A DNA stretch of 64,000 nucleotides from Shewanella cyperi (GTDB lineage: Bacteria; Pseudomonadota; Gammaproteobacteria; Enterobacterales; Shewanellaceae). The DNA is taken from positions 1,817,501 to 1,881,500 of the forward strand of contig NZ_CP071501.1 of NCBI RefSeq assembly GCF_017354985.1. The letters run 5' to 3'. The notes under the pieces were generated by a model that did no database searches, had not been told where the DNA came from, and worked only from the letters and a program-made list of their open reading frames with translations. This document shows positions 39,843-49,083 of the stretch, in pieces. How positions within the stretch are numbered: the first letter of the stretch is position 1; each line of letters begins with the position of its first letter. Made by a program: the position numbers and the translations under genes.

Positions 39843-39871
39843 AAAAAAGCCCGGGATATTCCGGGCTTTTT
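39843..39871. terminator. Bidirectional terminator after hda
   Basis: AAAAAGCCCGG, a short AT-rich loop, CCGGGCTTTTT. It separates hda from the convergent lipoprotein gene. Confidence 0.92.
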
Positions 39872-39886
39872 GCATTCAGATCAGGC

Positions 39887-41806
39887 TTAGTTTCTCGGCC
39901 GGGCATACCTGTCGCCGGAGAATTGCAGCGGTATTTCAGCAGCGGGTTTGGCGCTGACTGCCGCCCTGGTGTTGGCCCCCTGGGGACTGATGGTCAAATT
40001 AGTCAGCCAGCTTTGTCCGGATTGCATGGCAATGGGGGCGGGCAGGGAAGCGACGATAGCGGTACCATCCCATTCGGGGAAGATGCCTTCAAGCACAAAG
40101 GCGGCCCTTTGCGCCAGGGCATCATCGCCTATGCGGCCCCGCTGGCCCCAATCGACTATCACTGTGCTGGCAGTGGGATTGGCAGGGCTGTCGGTCACGG
40201 CCACGTCCCTTAATACCCCATGACGATAGTTCATCATCAGCTCTTCAAACACCATGGCCGCATCTTCCCGCTCGGTGGAGTAGGCGTAAAAGTCGGAGGC
40301 GATATCGTTGCTGAAAAAACTGCTGACATCGGCCGGTACGTAGGCTTTTTGGGTATCTGAGGCCGCCTGGCCACGGAATCTGACATTGGCCAGGCTGCGC
40401 ATTTCTTCACTGCCCAGAGGATATAAATCGGCTAGCCTGTCTGAGGTTAACGCCTTGGCGGTGGCACGCTTGTTGTAGTCATCAAGCAAGGTGGGGCCCG
40501 CCAGGCTGCCGTGGATACTGCGGGGAAAGAAATCATTGGCGTGGGCCAGCTCGTGATACAGCAAGGAGGCCAGATCCGGTGTCAGCTCATCCAAACTGCG
40601 ATGGCTTCTCTGGGTACGGGGCACAATCGAGGACGCGTATTCATTGTCTTTGACATAGCGCCAGGGCATGAGGAACTTCAGATCGGCACCGAAGTTGCTG
40701 CGGTAATCCGGCTGCTCGTTGATGGTATCCCGTTGCAGTGGCGTGAGCCACAGATCTTCAGGGTCCAGATATATCGCGCCGGTGACCACCCAATAAAAGG
40801 AAGGCCTGACATCGTAACTGATGACCACGGCGGTAACGGATTGCAGCAGGTTAGCAAAGTCGCTGTTGGCATCAACAGTGTCGAGGAAGCTGGCAAAGTT
40901 ATCCCCCATCCATTGATGGGATACCAGCACCCGGTCGAGTATCGCTTGTTTGTCCATACCGTTGGCTGTTTGGCCAAGCAAAGGCAAGCGGCTGATGCTG
41001 CAGGAACTGTTTAACTGATTGGAATAGGTACAGGCCTTGAGATCGGCGGCCCAGGGGCTGTCGCTGTGGTAGGGGAAGGTGCGTGCCAGGGCAGAGTCAA
41101 AATAACCTGAGGTGATGCTGCTTTCCCGGGTGATCAATACCCAGGCACTGTCGCTGCCGGCAATGCCGTTATGGCTGCCGCTGGCCCTGAGTTCCACCAG
41201 GGTATCCTGGCTGACGCTTGGAGCGGTAAACAAGGGCCGTTCGTTGTTGCTGAGATCCACGTTCAGGTTTGCACCGCTGGCGCACCAATCAATGGCCGAC
41301 AGGGTTGACCCCTGAACCCTGTCCAGCCTCAGGCTGACGGCATTGCCGCTGGTTACCTGGTGATCTTGCCTCAGCTTTACCGGATTGGCGTTATCTGTAT
41401 CGGCGTTAATGGCTACGCTGGCGGTTACCGAGGTGCCGGGACCTGTGATGCTGAGCTCGAATTCATAGCTACCGGCACTTGTCGGCACAAAGGACAGTAT
41501 CGGGGAATGGCTGGCCACCAATTCCAGTTGCGGTCCTGAACTTTGGCGCCATTGATAATTGAGCCCCTGGCTGTCCTTGCCCAGATCGGCATAGATCATG
41601 GCAGGTTGCTGCGCCCGGTAGTTTTGCTCGGTGACAAAAGTGACACCTCCAGCGGCTACCCGGTTAAGCGTGGTCGCGTTGCTACAGGCTTTAAGCCCAG
41701 GGGCGGGTGGCTGGATTGGGGGAGAAACGCCACCGTCGCTGCTGCCTCCGCCACAGGCGGTTAACATCAACATGCTGGCAAAGGAAAGAAGGCTGGCCTT
41801 TTTCAT
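39887..41806 (-). CDS. Large lipoprotein with HExxH metalloprotease motif
   Basis: 639 residues. The start MKKASLLSFASMLMLTACGGGSS is a lipoprotein signal with the lipobox LTAC (Cys18), followed by a flexible glycine/serine/proline stretch. Residues of about 60-135 look like a PKD/Ig-type beta domain (QPAMIYADLGKDSQGLNYQW, then SYEFELSITGPG). A zinc-protease motif lies at 418-422 (LLYHELAHANDFF; H418, E419, H422), and a later EDAAMVFEELMMNYRHG may give a further ligand. I know no named family. It is probably a surface or periplasmic protease anchored in a membrane; activity is inference. It stands alone between two terminators. Confidence 0.75.
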   Translation of the reverse strand: MKKASLLSFASMLMLTACGGGSSDGGVSPPIQPPAPGLKACSNATTLNRVAAGGVTFVTEQNYRAQQPAMIYADLGKDSQGLNYQWRQSSGPQLELVASHSPILSFVPTSAGSYEFELSITGPGTSVTASVAINADTDNANPVKLRQDHQVTSGNAVSLRLDRVQGSTLSAIDWCASGANLNVDLSNNERPLFTAPSVSQDTLVELRASGSHNGIAGSDSAWVLITRESSITSGYFDSALARTFPYHSDSPWAADLKACTYSNQLNSSCSISRLPLLGQTANGMDKQAILDRVLVSHQWMGDNFASFLDTVDANSDFANLLQSVTAVVISYDVRPSFYWVVTGAIYLDPEDLWLTPLQRDTINEQPDYRSNFGADLKFLMPWRYVKDNEYASSIVPRTQRSHRSLDELTPDLASLLYHELAHANDFFPRSIHGSLAGPTLLDDYNKRATAKALTSDRLADLYPLGSEEMRSLANVRFRGQAASDTQKAYVPADVSSFFSNDIASDFYAYSTEREDAAMVFEELMMNYRHGVLRDVAVTDSPANPTASTVIVDWGQRGRIGDDALAQRAAFVLEGIFPEWDGTAIVASLPAPIAMQSGQSWLTNLTISPQGANTRAAVSAKPAAEIPLQFSGDRYARPRN

Positions 41807-41963
41807 CGGCTGAACTCCGGCTAATGTGAACTTGATGTAACATTCCAAACGTCACTATAGCATGCCGATAACCTGGCTTGGCAATTGCCTTCAGGTGTTT
41901 GTTTGTAATGAAAAAATTCTAAAAGAGCAGGGCTTTGAAATCTATTGGTGGGATCAAGAGAAG

Positions 41964-41985
41964 AAAAAGGCGCCTTGCGGCGCCC
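41964..41985 (-). terminator. Terminator of the arsC-DUF2069 unit
   Basis: On the minus strand GGCGCC, loop GCAA, GGCGCC followed by TTTTT (41968-41964). Confidence 0.85.
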
Positions 41986-42000
41986 AGATCATCAGCAGAG

Positions 42001-42390
42001 TTATTCCTTCGTTTTCTTCTTTAACCCCAGCCCCAATTCCCGCCCGCGCAGACGGGCATAGAAGGGGAAGGTAATCGACAACAGCGCCAACAACCCCACC
42101 TCTAAGATGGCGAACCAAAGTTTGTCGCCGGCCACATACAGAAGCGTCAGGCCGTGCAGCAGATACAGGCACAGAATAAAGCTGGCCCAGGCATGGGTAT
42201 AAGGTTTGCCTTGCATGATCCCCGGCAGCGGCAGCAGCAAGGGCACCAACCACAGGGCATTAAAGGCCATGGAATAACCGGCACCATTACCCAAAAACCA
42301 ATAGCCGAGCAACAGTAGCAGCAGGGGATAACCAATGCGATTTATGAGCAGGAGCAGTCGGGTGTTTTCAGCCACGCTTGTTACCCTCAA
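42001..42390 (-). CDS. DUF2069 domain membrane protein
   Basis: 129 residues with four hydrophobic segments: about 14-33, 38-57, 65-85 and 88-107. The tail is highly basic (RLRGRELGLGLKKKTKE) and cytoplasmic by the positive-inside rule. It matches the DUF2069 family, whose members commonly lie after an arsC-like gene. Its ATG overlaps the end of the arsC-like gene by 4 bp, so the two are translationally linked. Function unknown. Confidence 0.85.
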   Translation of the reverse strand: MRVTSVAENTRLLLLINRIGYPLLLLLLGYWFLGNGAGYSMAFNALWLVPLLLPLPGIMQGKPYTHAWASFILCLYLLHGLTLLYVAGDKLWFAILEVGLLALLSITFPFYARLRGRELGLGLKKKTKE

Positions 42391-42737
42391 AGGATTGCCA
42401 GGACATTTTCCGGTGGCCGTCCAACGGCGGCTTTGCCGTTGGCCAATACCACGGGACGTTCGATCAGCTTGGGGGTGGCGACCATGGCGGCAATCAGCTC
42501 GGCCTCGGTGAGAGCTGGATTATCCAACCCCAGGGCCTGGTATTCCTCTTCCTTGGTGCGCATCAGTTGCCGCGCCGTCAGGCCAAGCAGGGACAGGATC
42601 CGGGTCAGCTCTTCGGCAGTGGGAGTGTCTTTAAGGTACTCCACCACAGTGATCTCCGCGCCCTGTTGTTGCAGCAGTTCCAGGGTTTGGCGGCTTTTGG
42701 AGCAACGGGGATTATGGAAAATAGTCGCTTGAGTCAT
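42387..42737 (-). CDS. yfgD: ArsC-family glutaredoxin-dependent reductase (YfgD)
   Basis: 116 residues (E. coli YfgD 119). The thioredoxin-fold start TIFHNPRCSKSRQTLELL carries the catalytic cysteine, and the arginine triad region ATPKLIERPVVLANGKAAVGRP is typical of ArsC. E. coli YfgD is annotated as a putative oxidoreductase, and no arsB or arsR is nearby here, so true arsenate resistance is not implied. The order bepA, arsC-like, DUF2069 is conserved, but here bepA is separated by a terminator. Confidence 0.9.
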   Translation of the reverse strand: MTQATIFHNPRCSKSRQTLELLQQQGAEITVVEYLKDTPTAEELTRILSLLGLTARQLMRTKEEEYQALGLDNPALTEAELIAAMVATPKLIERPVVLANGKAAVGRPPENVLAIL

Positions 42738-42776
42738 AAGTTAAGATCTTGATAGTTAACGTGGTCGCATCATAGC

Positions 42777-42806
42777 AAAAAAGTGAGGCGCCGTCAGGCG
42801 CCCCGG
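42777..42806 (-). terminator. bepA terminator
   Basis: On the minus strand GGGGCGCC, loop TGAC, GGCGCCTC followed by AC and six T (42782-42777). Confidence 0.85.
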
Positions 42807-42841
42807 TGGATTCTGTGCAGCGATAAAACTGCTCGCCGCTG

Positions 42842-44311
42842 TCACTTCAAGGCATCAAGTGCCTTTTCTGCTTCGCGGAATTGGCGGATCCTGGCTTCAA
42901 TGCGCGCCAGTTGCAGAGGATCGTCCTTGGTGAAGCGATAGGCAAAGTTAAGCTGATCAACTGCACCTTTGTAATCCGCGGCCAAGGCCATGGATTCGGC
43001 GCTGGCAAAGTGCTCCAGTGCCTGGTTCCCCGTCTGGCGATAAACCTGGGTCATCATTTCATAGGGCAGGGGATTTTGCTTGTCGAGGAACACCATGTCT
43101 TCGAGCAACGGGATGGCCTTGGCGGCTTCTCCGGCCTCAATATAGACATTGGCCAGGTTGGCGTTTATCACCTGAGAGGTCGGTTTGAGCTGGCGTTGTT
43201 GCTCCAGCAGCGCCTTGGCCGCGGCAAAATCCTTTCGCTCCACCAGCAGATCCGCCTTGGTATCGAGATAAAACAGATTGTTGGCATCCCGTGTCAGCAG
43301 CTTATCTATGATGACTTCTGCTTCCTTTGCCCGTTTCAGTCTCAGCAGAGCAAGGGCCTTACCGTAAAGGGCGGCACTTTCGAACGCATAGCTGTTGCGG
43401 CTCAATTGCTTTTCAAACAGGGACAGGGCCATTTCATCGCTGTAGCTTGAAAAGCGCACCTGGATCCTGGCCTTGGCCAACTGGTAATTGAGATTGTCCG
43501 GCACAAACCTGTGGGGATATTGGTTGGCGCGATTTCGGGCCTCGCTGATGCGCGATTCGGGTAAGGGGTGAGTCAATAGCATCTGCGGTGGCGTAGTGGT
43601 AAAACGGTAGCGACTGGCGAGTTTCCCGAAAAAATCTCCGGCGGCTTCGGGGTCAAAACCCGCATCCACCAGGATTTGCATCCCGATACGATCAGCCTCT
43701 TTTTCGTGTTGACGGGTATAGTTGATTTTAGCCTGGGTGGCCAGCGCCTGGGTGGTTGCCAGGGCAGCCATACCTGCCTGGGGCGCTGCTATGGTCAGCA
43801 GTATTGCACCCAACATACCCGCGACGGTCGCCGGGGCAGTTTTCTCCTGAGCCTCCAGACTTCTGGCCAGGTGCCTTTGGGTCACGTGGGTAATTTCGTG
43901 TGCCAGCACTGAGGCCAGTTCACTCTCGCTATCGGCGTTAAGAAACAGCCCGGTATGCACGCCCACATGGCCACCGAAAAACGCAAATGCGTTGATTTCG
44001 TCATTGCGCAGCATAAAGAAGTAGAACGGCGTTTTTACCCCGGTGGCGTGGGCAACCAACTTATTGCCAAGCTCTGTGATGTACTGGCTCAGCACAGGAT
44101 CATTGAGCACGGGGGCTGAAGAACGTATGACGCGCATATAGGCATCACCGTACTGCATTTCCTTTTCCAGACTGAAGGTATTGACCGCTGCAGTACCCAA
44201 ATCAGGTAAGTCATTGTTGGCAAAGCTGTGATTGGAAGCGAATGACAACAGGGCCGTGGTGGCAGCAGTCAGCATGACACGGGGGAAACGACTTGGAATT
44301 AATCTACGCAA
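42842..44311 (-). CDS. bepA: Outer membrane beta-barrel assembly-enhancing protease BepA
   Basis: 489 residues (E. coli BepA/YfgC 487). A periplasmic zinc metalloprotease and chaperone that promotes LptD maturation or degrades stalled barrel proteins. A signal peptide covers about 1-31 (ends HSFA-NND). The M48 motif HEITH is in LASVLAHEITHVTQRHLAR, and the third ligand is in TRQHEKEADRIGMQIL. From about residue 300 the protein is tetratricopeptide-like helical repeats. Divergent from the TusA-like gene across a 107-bp gap. Confidence 0.96.
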   Translation of the reverse strand: MRRLIPSRFPRVMLTAATTALLSFASNHSFANNDLPDLGTAAVNTFSLEKEMQYGDAYMRVIRSSAPVLNDPVLSQYITELGNKLVAHATGVKTPFYFFMLRNDEINAFAFFGGHVGVHTGLFLNADSESELASVLAHEITHVTQRHLARSLEAQEKTAPATVAGMLGAILLTIAAPQAGMAALATTQALATQAKINYTRQHEKEADRIGMQILVDAGFDPEAAGDFFGKLASRYRFTTTPPQMLLTHPLPESRISEARNRANQYPHRFVPDNLNYQLAKARIQVRFSSYSDEMALSLFEKQLSRNSYAFESAALYGKALALLRLKRAKEAEVIIDKLLTRDANNLFYLDTKADLLVERKDFAAAKALLEQQRQLKPTSQVINANLANVYIEAGEAAKAIPLLEDMVFLDKQNPLPYEMMTQVYRQTGNQALEHFASAESMALAADYKGAVDQLNFAYRFTKDDPLQLARIEARIRQFREAEKALDALK

Positions 44312-44418
44312 AGGGGTCCTTAGTAATCAGTGATCCGGAACGCTGTCCTTGGACTGTGGCTTGTGGTTTAGCCTTCAAGCAAGGATAATGGCCCCGGGAT
44401 ATCCATGGCAAGTTCATT

Positions 44419-44646
44419 ATGGTTTCTATTGATTTAACCGCGCAGCGCTGTCCCCTGGCGTTGGTCAATGCCAAGATGGCACTCAAGCCACTGGCCATAG
44501 GTGACAGTTTGCAGATTACCCTGTTGGACAGCGGTTCCCGGCGGGATGTTCCCGCTTATTTTCAAAACCAGGGGCACGAGCTGACCATACTCAAAGATGA
44601 TGAGCAGAGCCTGAGCCTGATAGTTACCAAGAAAACCCAAAGTTAA
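44419..44646 (+). CDS. TusA-family sulfurtransferase-like protein
   Basis: 75 residues with the TusA fold: the active-site cysteine in LTAQRCPLALVNAKMALKPL, then IGDSLQITLLDSGSRRDVPAYFQNQGHEL. TusA proteins have CPxP; here it reads CPLA, so the second proline is absent while the cysteine and first proline remain. Relay of persulphide sulphur is therefore likely but a different partner or role is possible. perM follows after 45 bp and is probably co-transcribed, an arrangement common in Shewanella-like genomes. Confidence 0.85.
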   Translation: MVSIDLTAQRCPLALVNAKMALKPLAIGDSLQITLLDSGSRRDVPAYFQNQGHELTILKDDEQSLSLIVTKKTQS

Positions 44647-44691
44647 TCCCTATCTTTGCCCTCCGGGGCCTATGTTTGAGGTCGATAAGGC

Positions 44692-45774
44692 ATGTTGGAT
44701 TTTGTAGCCCGCTGGTATAAAGACAGATTCAGTGATCCCCAGGCTGTCACCCTGATGTTTATTCTGCTGGGACTGGCAGCGCTGATTTATTTCGGTGGTG
44801 GCTTGCTGGCGCCTTTGCTGGTGGCACTGGTATTGGCTTTCCTGTTGGAATGGCCCGTGGCGCAAATGAGCCGCATAGGGATTAATCGCACCACGGGCGC
44901 ATCCCTGGTGCTGGTGCTCTTTATCGCCCTGGTGTTGATGATGGCCTTTGGTTTGTTCCCGAGCCTGTGGCGTCAGGGGCTCGCCCTCATCGGCGAACTG
45001 CCGAATATGCTCGACAAGGGCATGCTGTATCTGGGCTCCCTGGTGGAAAAATACCCCCAGTTCGTCAACGCTGAGCAGTTGCAAACCCTGCAGTCGGAGC
45101 TGAAGCGCATGTTGGATACCCAACATTTGCTCGACATAGGCAAGCAGCTGCTCGGTTACTCAGCGTCCCTGTTGGTACTCATGGTTTACGCCATTTTGGT
45201 GCCCTTGTTGGTGTTCTTTTTTCTGAAGGATAAGGAACAACTCATTCGCGGCAGCAAACGCTTCTTCCCCAGCAACAGGGAATTGGCCCGTAAGGTCTGG
45301 AGTGAGATGAATCAGCAGATCTTCAACTATATTCGCGGCAAGGTGATTGAGATTGTTATCGTCGGTGTCGCCAGCTATATCTTCTTTGCCCTGATGGGGC
45401 TGCGCTATTCGGCGCTGCTGGGCGTGTTGACCGGCTTCTCTGTTTTGATCCCCTATGTGGGGGCGACCCTGGTGACCTTGCCCATTGCCCTGGTGGGTTT
45501 TTTCCAGTGGGGATTCAATGCCGACTTCGGTTATCTAATGTTGGGTTATGGCATTATCCAGGCGTTGGATGGCAATGTGCTGGTGCCCGTGCTCTTCTCC
45601 GACGCGGTAGATCTGCATCCTGTCATCATCATCGCCGCCGTGTTGGTCTTCGGCGGTTTATGGGGCTTCTGGGGGGTATTTTTCGCCATTCCTCTGGCAT
45701 CGCTGGTGAAGGCGGTTATCAATGCCTGGCCGGCGTCTGTTCCTGCCAAATTGGATTTGGGTGAAGGTATTTAA
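44692..45774 (+). CDS. perM: AI-2E family transporter / putative permease PerM
   Basis: 360 residues (E. coli PerM 353) with about eight membrane segments: two at the N-terminus (about 17-50), one near 60-85, a helical cytoplasmic or periplasmic stretch (95-150), then segments near 155-175 and four or five between 210 and 335. Conserved parts include LLVALVLAFLLEWPV, PLLVFFFLKDKEQLI and SVLIPYVGATLVTLPIAL. Members are implicated in export of AI-2 or in Na+/H+ exchange; the substrate here is unknown. It converges on bcp across a shared terminator. Confidence 0.9.
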   Translation: MLDFVARWYKDRFSDPQAVTLMFILLGLAALIYFGGGLLAPLLVALVLAFLLEWPVAQMSRIGINRTTGASLVLVLFIALVLMMAFGLFPSLWRQGLALIGELPNMLDKGMLYLGSLVEKYPQFVNAEQLQTLQSELKRMLDTQHLLDIGKQLLGYSASLLVLMVYAILVPLLVFFFLKDKEQLIRGSKRFFPSNRELARKVWSEMNQQIFNYIRGKVIEIVIVGVASYIFFALMGLRYSALLGVLTGFSVLIPYVGATLVTLPIALVGFFQWGFNADFGYLMLGYGIIQALDGNVLVPVLFSDAVDLHPVIIIAAVLVFGGLWGFWGVFFAIPLASLVKAVINAWPASVPAKLDLGEGI

Positions 45775-45785
45775 TATCTCAGTCA

Positions 45786-45813
45786 TAAAAAAGGCCCGTT
45801 AAGGGCCTTTTTT
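45786..45813. terminator. Bidirectional terminator between perM and bcp
   Basis: AAAAAAGGCCC, loop GTTA, GGGCCTTTTTT, with T-tracts for both strands. Confidence 0.92.
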
Positions 45814-45847
45814 ATTCATTATCAATAAGTTTGTTGATCAATAAATA

Positions 45848-46309
45848 TCACAGCAATGCCAGCACGGCCTGGTGGTGGTCTTTGGTTTTGAACTTGTCCA
45901 GCAAGGTGTGAATCGAGCCGTCTGGGTTGATTAAAAAGCTCAGGCGGTGAATACCGTCGTAAACCTTGCCCATGAATTTCTTCTCACCCCAGACGCCGAA
46001 GGCATCGGCAACCGCATGGTCTTCATCGCTGAGCAGGTGAAAGTTAAGTTCATGCTTTTGCTCAAACTTAGCGAGCTTGGCAACGGGATCTGGACTGATG
46101 CCAAGCACTGTCACGCCCTTGGCATCGAGTTCGGCCTTGCTGTCTCGCAGAGCACAGGCCTGCACTGTACAACCGGGCGTCAACGCCTTGGGGTAGAAGT
46201 ACACCAGCACCGGGCCCTGTTTAAGGCACTGGGCCAGGGAAATGTTGACACCGGCCTGATTTTTAAGGGTGAATTCGGGTGCCTTGGCACCGGCTTGTAG
46301 TGGGGTCAT
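45848..46309 (-). CDS. bcp: Thioredoxin-dependent thiol peroxidase (Bcp/PrxQ)
   Basis: 153 residues (E. coli 156). An atypical two-cysteine peroxiredoxin that reduces hydrogen peroxide and alkyl peroxides. The peroxidatic and nearby resolving cysteines are in YFYPKALTPGCTVQACALRD, in the spacing typical of the BCP/PrxQ alpha-helical type. The ATG at 46309 with GGAG upstream matches the family start; the long upstream frame does not. It follows gcvR by 32 bp, the same gene pair as in E. coli. Confidence 0.96.
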   Translation of the reverse strand: MTPLQAGAKAPEFTLKNQAGVNISLAQCLKQGPVLVYFYPKALTPGCTVQACALRDSKAELDAKGVTVLGISPDPVAKLAKFEQKHELNFHLLSDEDHAVADAFGVWGEKKFMGKVYDGIHRLSFLINPDGSIHTLLDKFKTKDHHQAVLALL

Positions 46310-46341
46310 ACCAACTCCGTTTCTGTACCTGAGCGCAATTG

Positions 46342-46881
46342 TCAGGGGGCGGCTATGCCCTGCATCCGTTTGATGATGCACTCCAGCGACATCTCGGCCG
46401 CCAGTTCGTGCAGGCTTTTTTCCAGCTTATCCAGTTCCACTTTTTCGGGGATATTGATTGCCAGGAACACGTGCTGGATTTGCTCACCTGAGGCGGTTTC
46501 CTCGGCATGGGAACGCACCGCCGCCAGATCCAAGGAACGATCAGCCAGGAACTGGGTGATGCGCTTCATGGTGCCGCGCTGGTCCTTGCCGTTGAAATTG
46601 ACTTCAATGCGGGAAATGTAATTTTGTGGCGTGTGCTTGGAAGTGCGCTTGACCACGGTCAACAGCTCCAGTTCCACCGACAGGCTTGGCAGGCTGGTTT
46701 CTATCTTGGTGATGGCAGCCCAGGAACCGGACAGCATCATGATCAAAGTGAATTCGTTGCCGAACAAGGCCATGCGGCTGTCCACTATGTCACAATCGCA
46801 ATCGCTGGCGAGCCTTGCCAGCTTGCTGACTATACCGGGACGATCTGAACCCATGGCGGTAACGACCAGATAGTTGGTCAT
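46342..46881 (-). CDS. gcvR: Glycine cleavage system transcriptional repressor GcvR
   Basis: 179 residues (E. coli 190) made of two ACT domains (about 4-85 and 90-175): NYLVVTAMGSDRPGIVSKLA and NFNGKDQRGTMKRITQFLA. In E. coli GcvR represses gcvTHP by contacting GcvA, and glycine relieves it. No gcvA or gcvTHP is nearby here. The ATG at 46881 is preceded by GAGGAAG; the open frame upstream to 47022 is not similar. Divergent from dapA across a 170-bp gap. Confidence 0.93.
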   Translation of the reverse strand: MTNYLVVTAMGSDRPGIVSKLARLASDCDCDIVDSRMALFGNEFTLIMMLSGSWAAITKIETSLPSLSVELELLTVVKRTSKHTPQNYISRIEVNFNGKDQRGTMKRITQFLADRSLDLAAVRSHAEETASGEQIQHVFLAINIPEKVELDKLEKSLHELAAEMSLECIIKRMQGIAAP

Positions 46882-47051
46882 GTATCTTCCTCTTGTTGCA
46901 TATCTTTCCAGGCGCAGACGCGGCGCGCCGGCAGCGGTTGCTGCGCGGGGCAATGCTACCACAACTAATTGTGTTTGAGATCCCCGTAAATGCTTGTCAT
47001 AACCCATAGGCCTCAGTACCATAGCGAATCCTGAAATCTAGGGGAAGTCAG

Positions 47052-47933
47052 ATGATAAACGGAAGCATCGTAGCCTTAATCACGCCCATGAACAGTGATG
47101 GCTCAGTGGATTTTGCCGGCCTTGAGCGCCTGGTGGAATTTCATATCGACAATGGTACAGACGCCATAGTGGCCGTGGGTACCACTGGCGAGTCGGCAAC
47201 CTTGCCGATGAAAGAACATGTCAATGTGGTTGCCCAGACTGTGGCCTTTGCTGCCGGCCGCATCCCCGTCATCGCCGGCAACGGTGCCAATGCCACGGCC
47301 GAAGCGATTGAGTTGACCCGCTCGCTTGCCAAGACTGGTGTGGCTGCCATGTTGGGTGTGACCCCCTATTATAACAAGCCGACGCCCAAGGGCCTGATTG
47401 CCCACTACACGGCTGTGGCGGCGGCAACCGACATTCCGCAAATTCTGTACAATGTTCCCGGCCGTACCGCGGTTGATATGAAGCCCGAGACCATTGGCGA
47501 ACTGAGTCAGATTGACAACATCATAGGCATCAAGGAAGCCACGGGCGATCTGTCCCGCGTGGGTATGTTGCGTCATCTGTGTGGCAAAGAGTTCAAACTT
47601 TACAGCGGTGATGATGCCACCGCCCGTGAATTTCTGCTGCTGGGCGGTGACGGGGTCATTTCCGTGGCCAACAACATAGTTCCGGCCCAGTTTAAAACCA
47701 TGTGTACCCAGGCGCTGGCCGGCGAACGTGAGGGTTCTTTTGCCACCGATCTGCCCCTGCGCGGTCTATACAGCACCTTGTTCATGGAAGCCAATCCGAT
47801 CCCGGTAAAATGGGCCGCCCATCGTATGGGATTGATCAGTAATGGTCACATTCGTCTGCCTTTGACTGAACTTTCTGAGTCTTGTCATGGTCTGTTGCTT
47901 GAAGCAATGCAAACTGCCGGCTTAGAGGTTTAA
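47052..47933 (+). CDS. dapA: 4-hydroxy-tetrahydrodipicolinate synthase
   Basis: 293 residues (E. coli 292). Condenses pyruvate and aspartate semialdehyde, the first step towards lysine and meso-diaminopimelate. The Schiff-base lysine is in [14 protein letters not shown] (about residue 161), the catalytic tyrosine in [17 protein letters not shown], and [10 protein letters not shown] near residue 44 is the substrate loop. It ends MQTAGLEV and bamC follows after 6 bp, the same pair as dapA-bamC in E. coli. Confidence 0.98.
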   Translation: MINGSIVALITPMNSDGSVDFAGLERLVEFHIDNGTDAIVAVGTTGESATLPMKEHVNVVAQTVAFAAGRIPVIAGNGANATAEAIELTRSLAKTGVAAMLGVTPYYNKPTPKGLIAHYTAVAAATDIPQILYNVPGRTAVDMKPETIGELSQIDNIIGIKEATGDLSRVGMLRHLCGKEFKLYSGDDATAREFLLLGGDGVISVANNIVPAQFKTMCTQALAGEREGSFATDLPLRGLYSTLFMEANPIPVKWAAHRMGLISNGHIRLPLTELSESCHGLLLEAMQTAGLEV

Positions 47934-47939
47934 TTCTTA

Positions 47940-49034
47940 ATGCTTAAAAAAGTTACCCCCTTAATCATGATTGCTGCGGTCAGCGCGTGCAGCAGCCAGA
48001 TGGAACGTCGTCAAACCAATGATGACGACACTTACCTGCAGGCCGCCACTGGCGAAGCCCTGCAGATCCCGGATGGTCTGCAACAGCCCAGGTACAGTCA
48101 TGAATATGATTTGCCCCAGCTGGGCAACAAGGCCAACCCTGAACTGGTTGGCCGCAGTCTGGACATCAGGCCACCACTGCAGGTGCTGCCGATGGCCGAA
48201 GGTACCCGTTTGGAAGAGGGCAGCGACAACATCAAGATTGTGGTGGAGTCCATCAACAACGATGTGGATCTGAAGCAGGAAATCTTTGCAACGCTCAAGG
48301 GTTTCCTGGCACAGCAACAGATTGGCATCCAGGCCGAGGATTACGGCAAGGGCGTACTGGAAACCGATTGGATTGAAAGCAGTGAAGTGCTGGATTCCAG
48401 TTTCTGGGGCAGTGACGAGGTCTACAGCCTCAGGCAGAGATACCAGTATCTGGTGGAAGTCCGTCCCCACGGTCGCAGCGGCAATATAGTGATCAACCTG
48501 CTGGAGCATGAAGAGTCCTACCAGGGTGATAATCGCGATGTGGTGCTCAGTGGCGAAGACAAACGCCGCTATACCATAGATATGCTGAACCGCTCCATTG
48601 CCTACATGAGTATCAAGCGTGAACAGGCGTTGGAAACCAAGCGCCGTCAGGAAAGCATGGGCATTGAGATGACCTTGCAGGACACTGAAACCGAGCCTGC
48701 TTACTGGTTGGCCAACGCTCAGTTCAAGCAGGTTTGGAACCGTCTGCGCCTGGTTCTGCCCGAGTTGGGGCTGGAAATTGCGGAAATGGATTCCAGCAAA
48801 GGCTTGCTCTACGTGAACTATGCCGATGATTCAGGTTTCTGGAGCTCCCTGTGGGGCGATACCAAGCTGCCACTTGAGAAAGGGGTCTATCGCGTATTGG
48901 TCAAGGACGCCGGCGAGCAAACCAAGCTGTGGATGCACGACAGCGAAGATAAGCCTCTCAGTGATGAGCAGATGACTGAAATCTACAAGGTGCTTTCCGA
49001 GCAGATGCAGGAAGAGCGTAACCGCCGCCGTTAA
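47940..49034 (+). CDS. bamC: Outer membrane assembly lipoprotein BamC
   Basis: 364 residues (E. coli BamC 344). A lipoprotein of the BAM complex that inserts outer membrane barrels. The signal peptide ends at the lipobox VSAC (Cys17). The unstructured N-terminal segment that touches BamD has QIPDGLQQPRYSHEYDLPQ. Two helix-grip domains follow (about 95-215 and 230-350; for example NIKIVVESINNDVDLKQEIF). It is transcribed with dapA. A terminator follows. Confidence 0.95.
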   Translation: MLKKVTPLIMIAAVSACSSQMERRQTNDDDTYLQAATGEALQIPDGLQQPRYSHEYDLPQLGNKANPELVGRSLDIRPPLQVLPMAEGTRLEEGSDNIKIVVESINNDVDLKQEIFATLKGFLAQQQIGIQAEDYGKGVLETDWIESSEVLDSSFWGSDEVYSLRQRYQYLVEVRPHGRSGNIVINLLEHEESYQGDNRDVVLSGEDKRRYTIDMLNRSIAYMSIKREQALETKRRQESMGIEMTLQDTETEPAYWLANAQFKQVWNRLRLVLPELGLEIAEMDSSKGLLYVNYADDSGFWSSLWGDTKLPLEKGVYRVLVKDAGEQTKLWMHDSEDKPLSDEQMTEIYKVLSEQMQEERNRRR

Positions 49035-49054
49035 TGCGGACGAAAGGCTTACAG

Positions 49055-49083
49055 AAAAACGGCGCCAAGGCGCCGTTTTTTAT
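49055..49083 (+). terminator. dapA-bamC terminator
   Basis: AAAAACGGCGCC (49055-49066), loop AA, GGCGCCGTTTTT (49069-49080) and more T. The hairpin is a near-perfect palindrome. Confidence 0.92.

Noticed and set aside
42387..42737. Arsenate resistance locus
   Set aside because: The ArsC-like protein is in the conserved BepA/DUF2069 context and no arsB, arsR or arsH is present.
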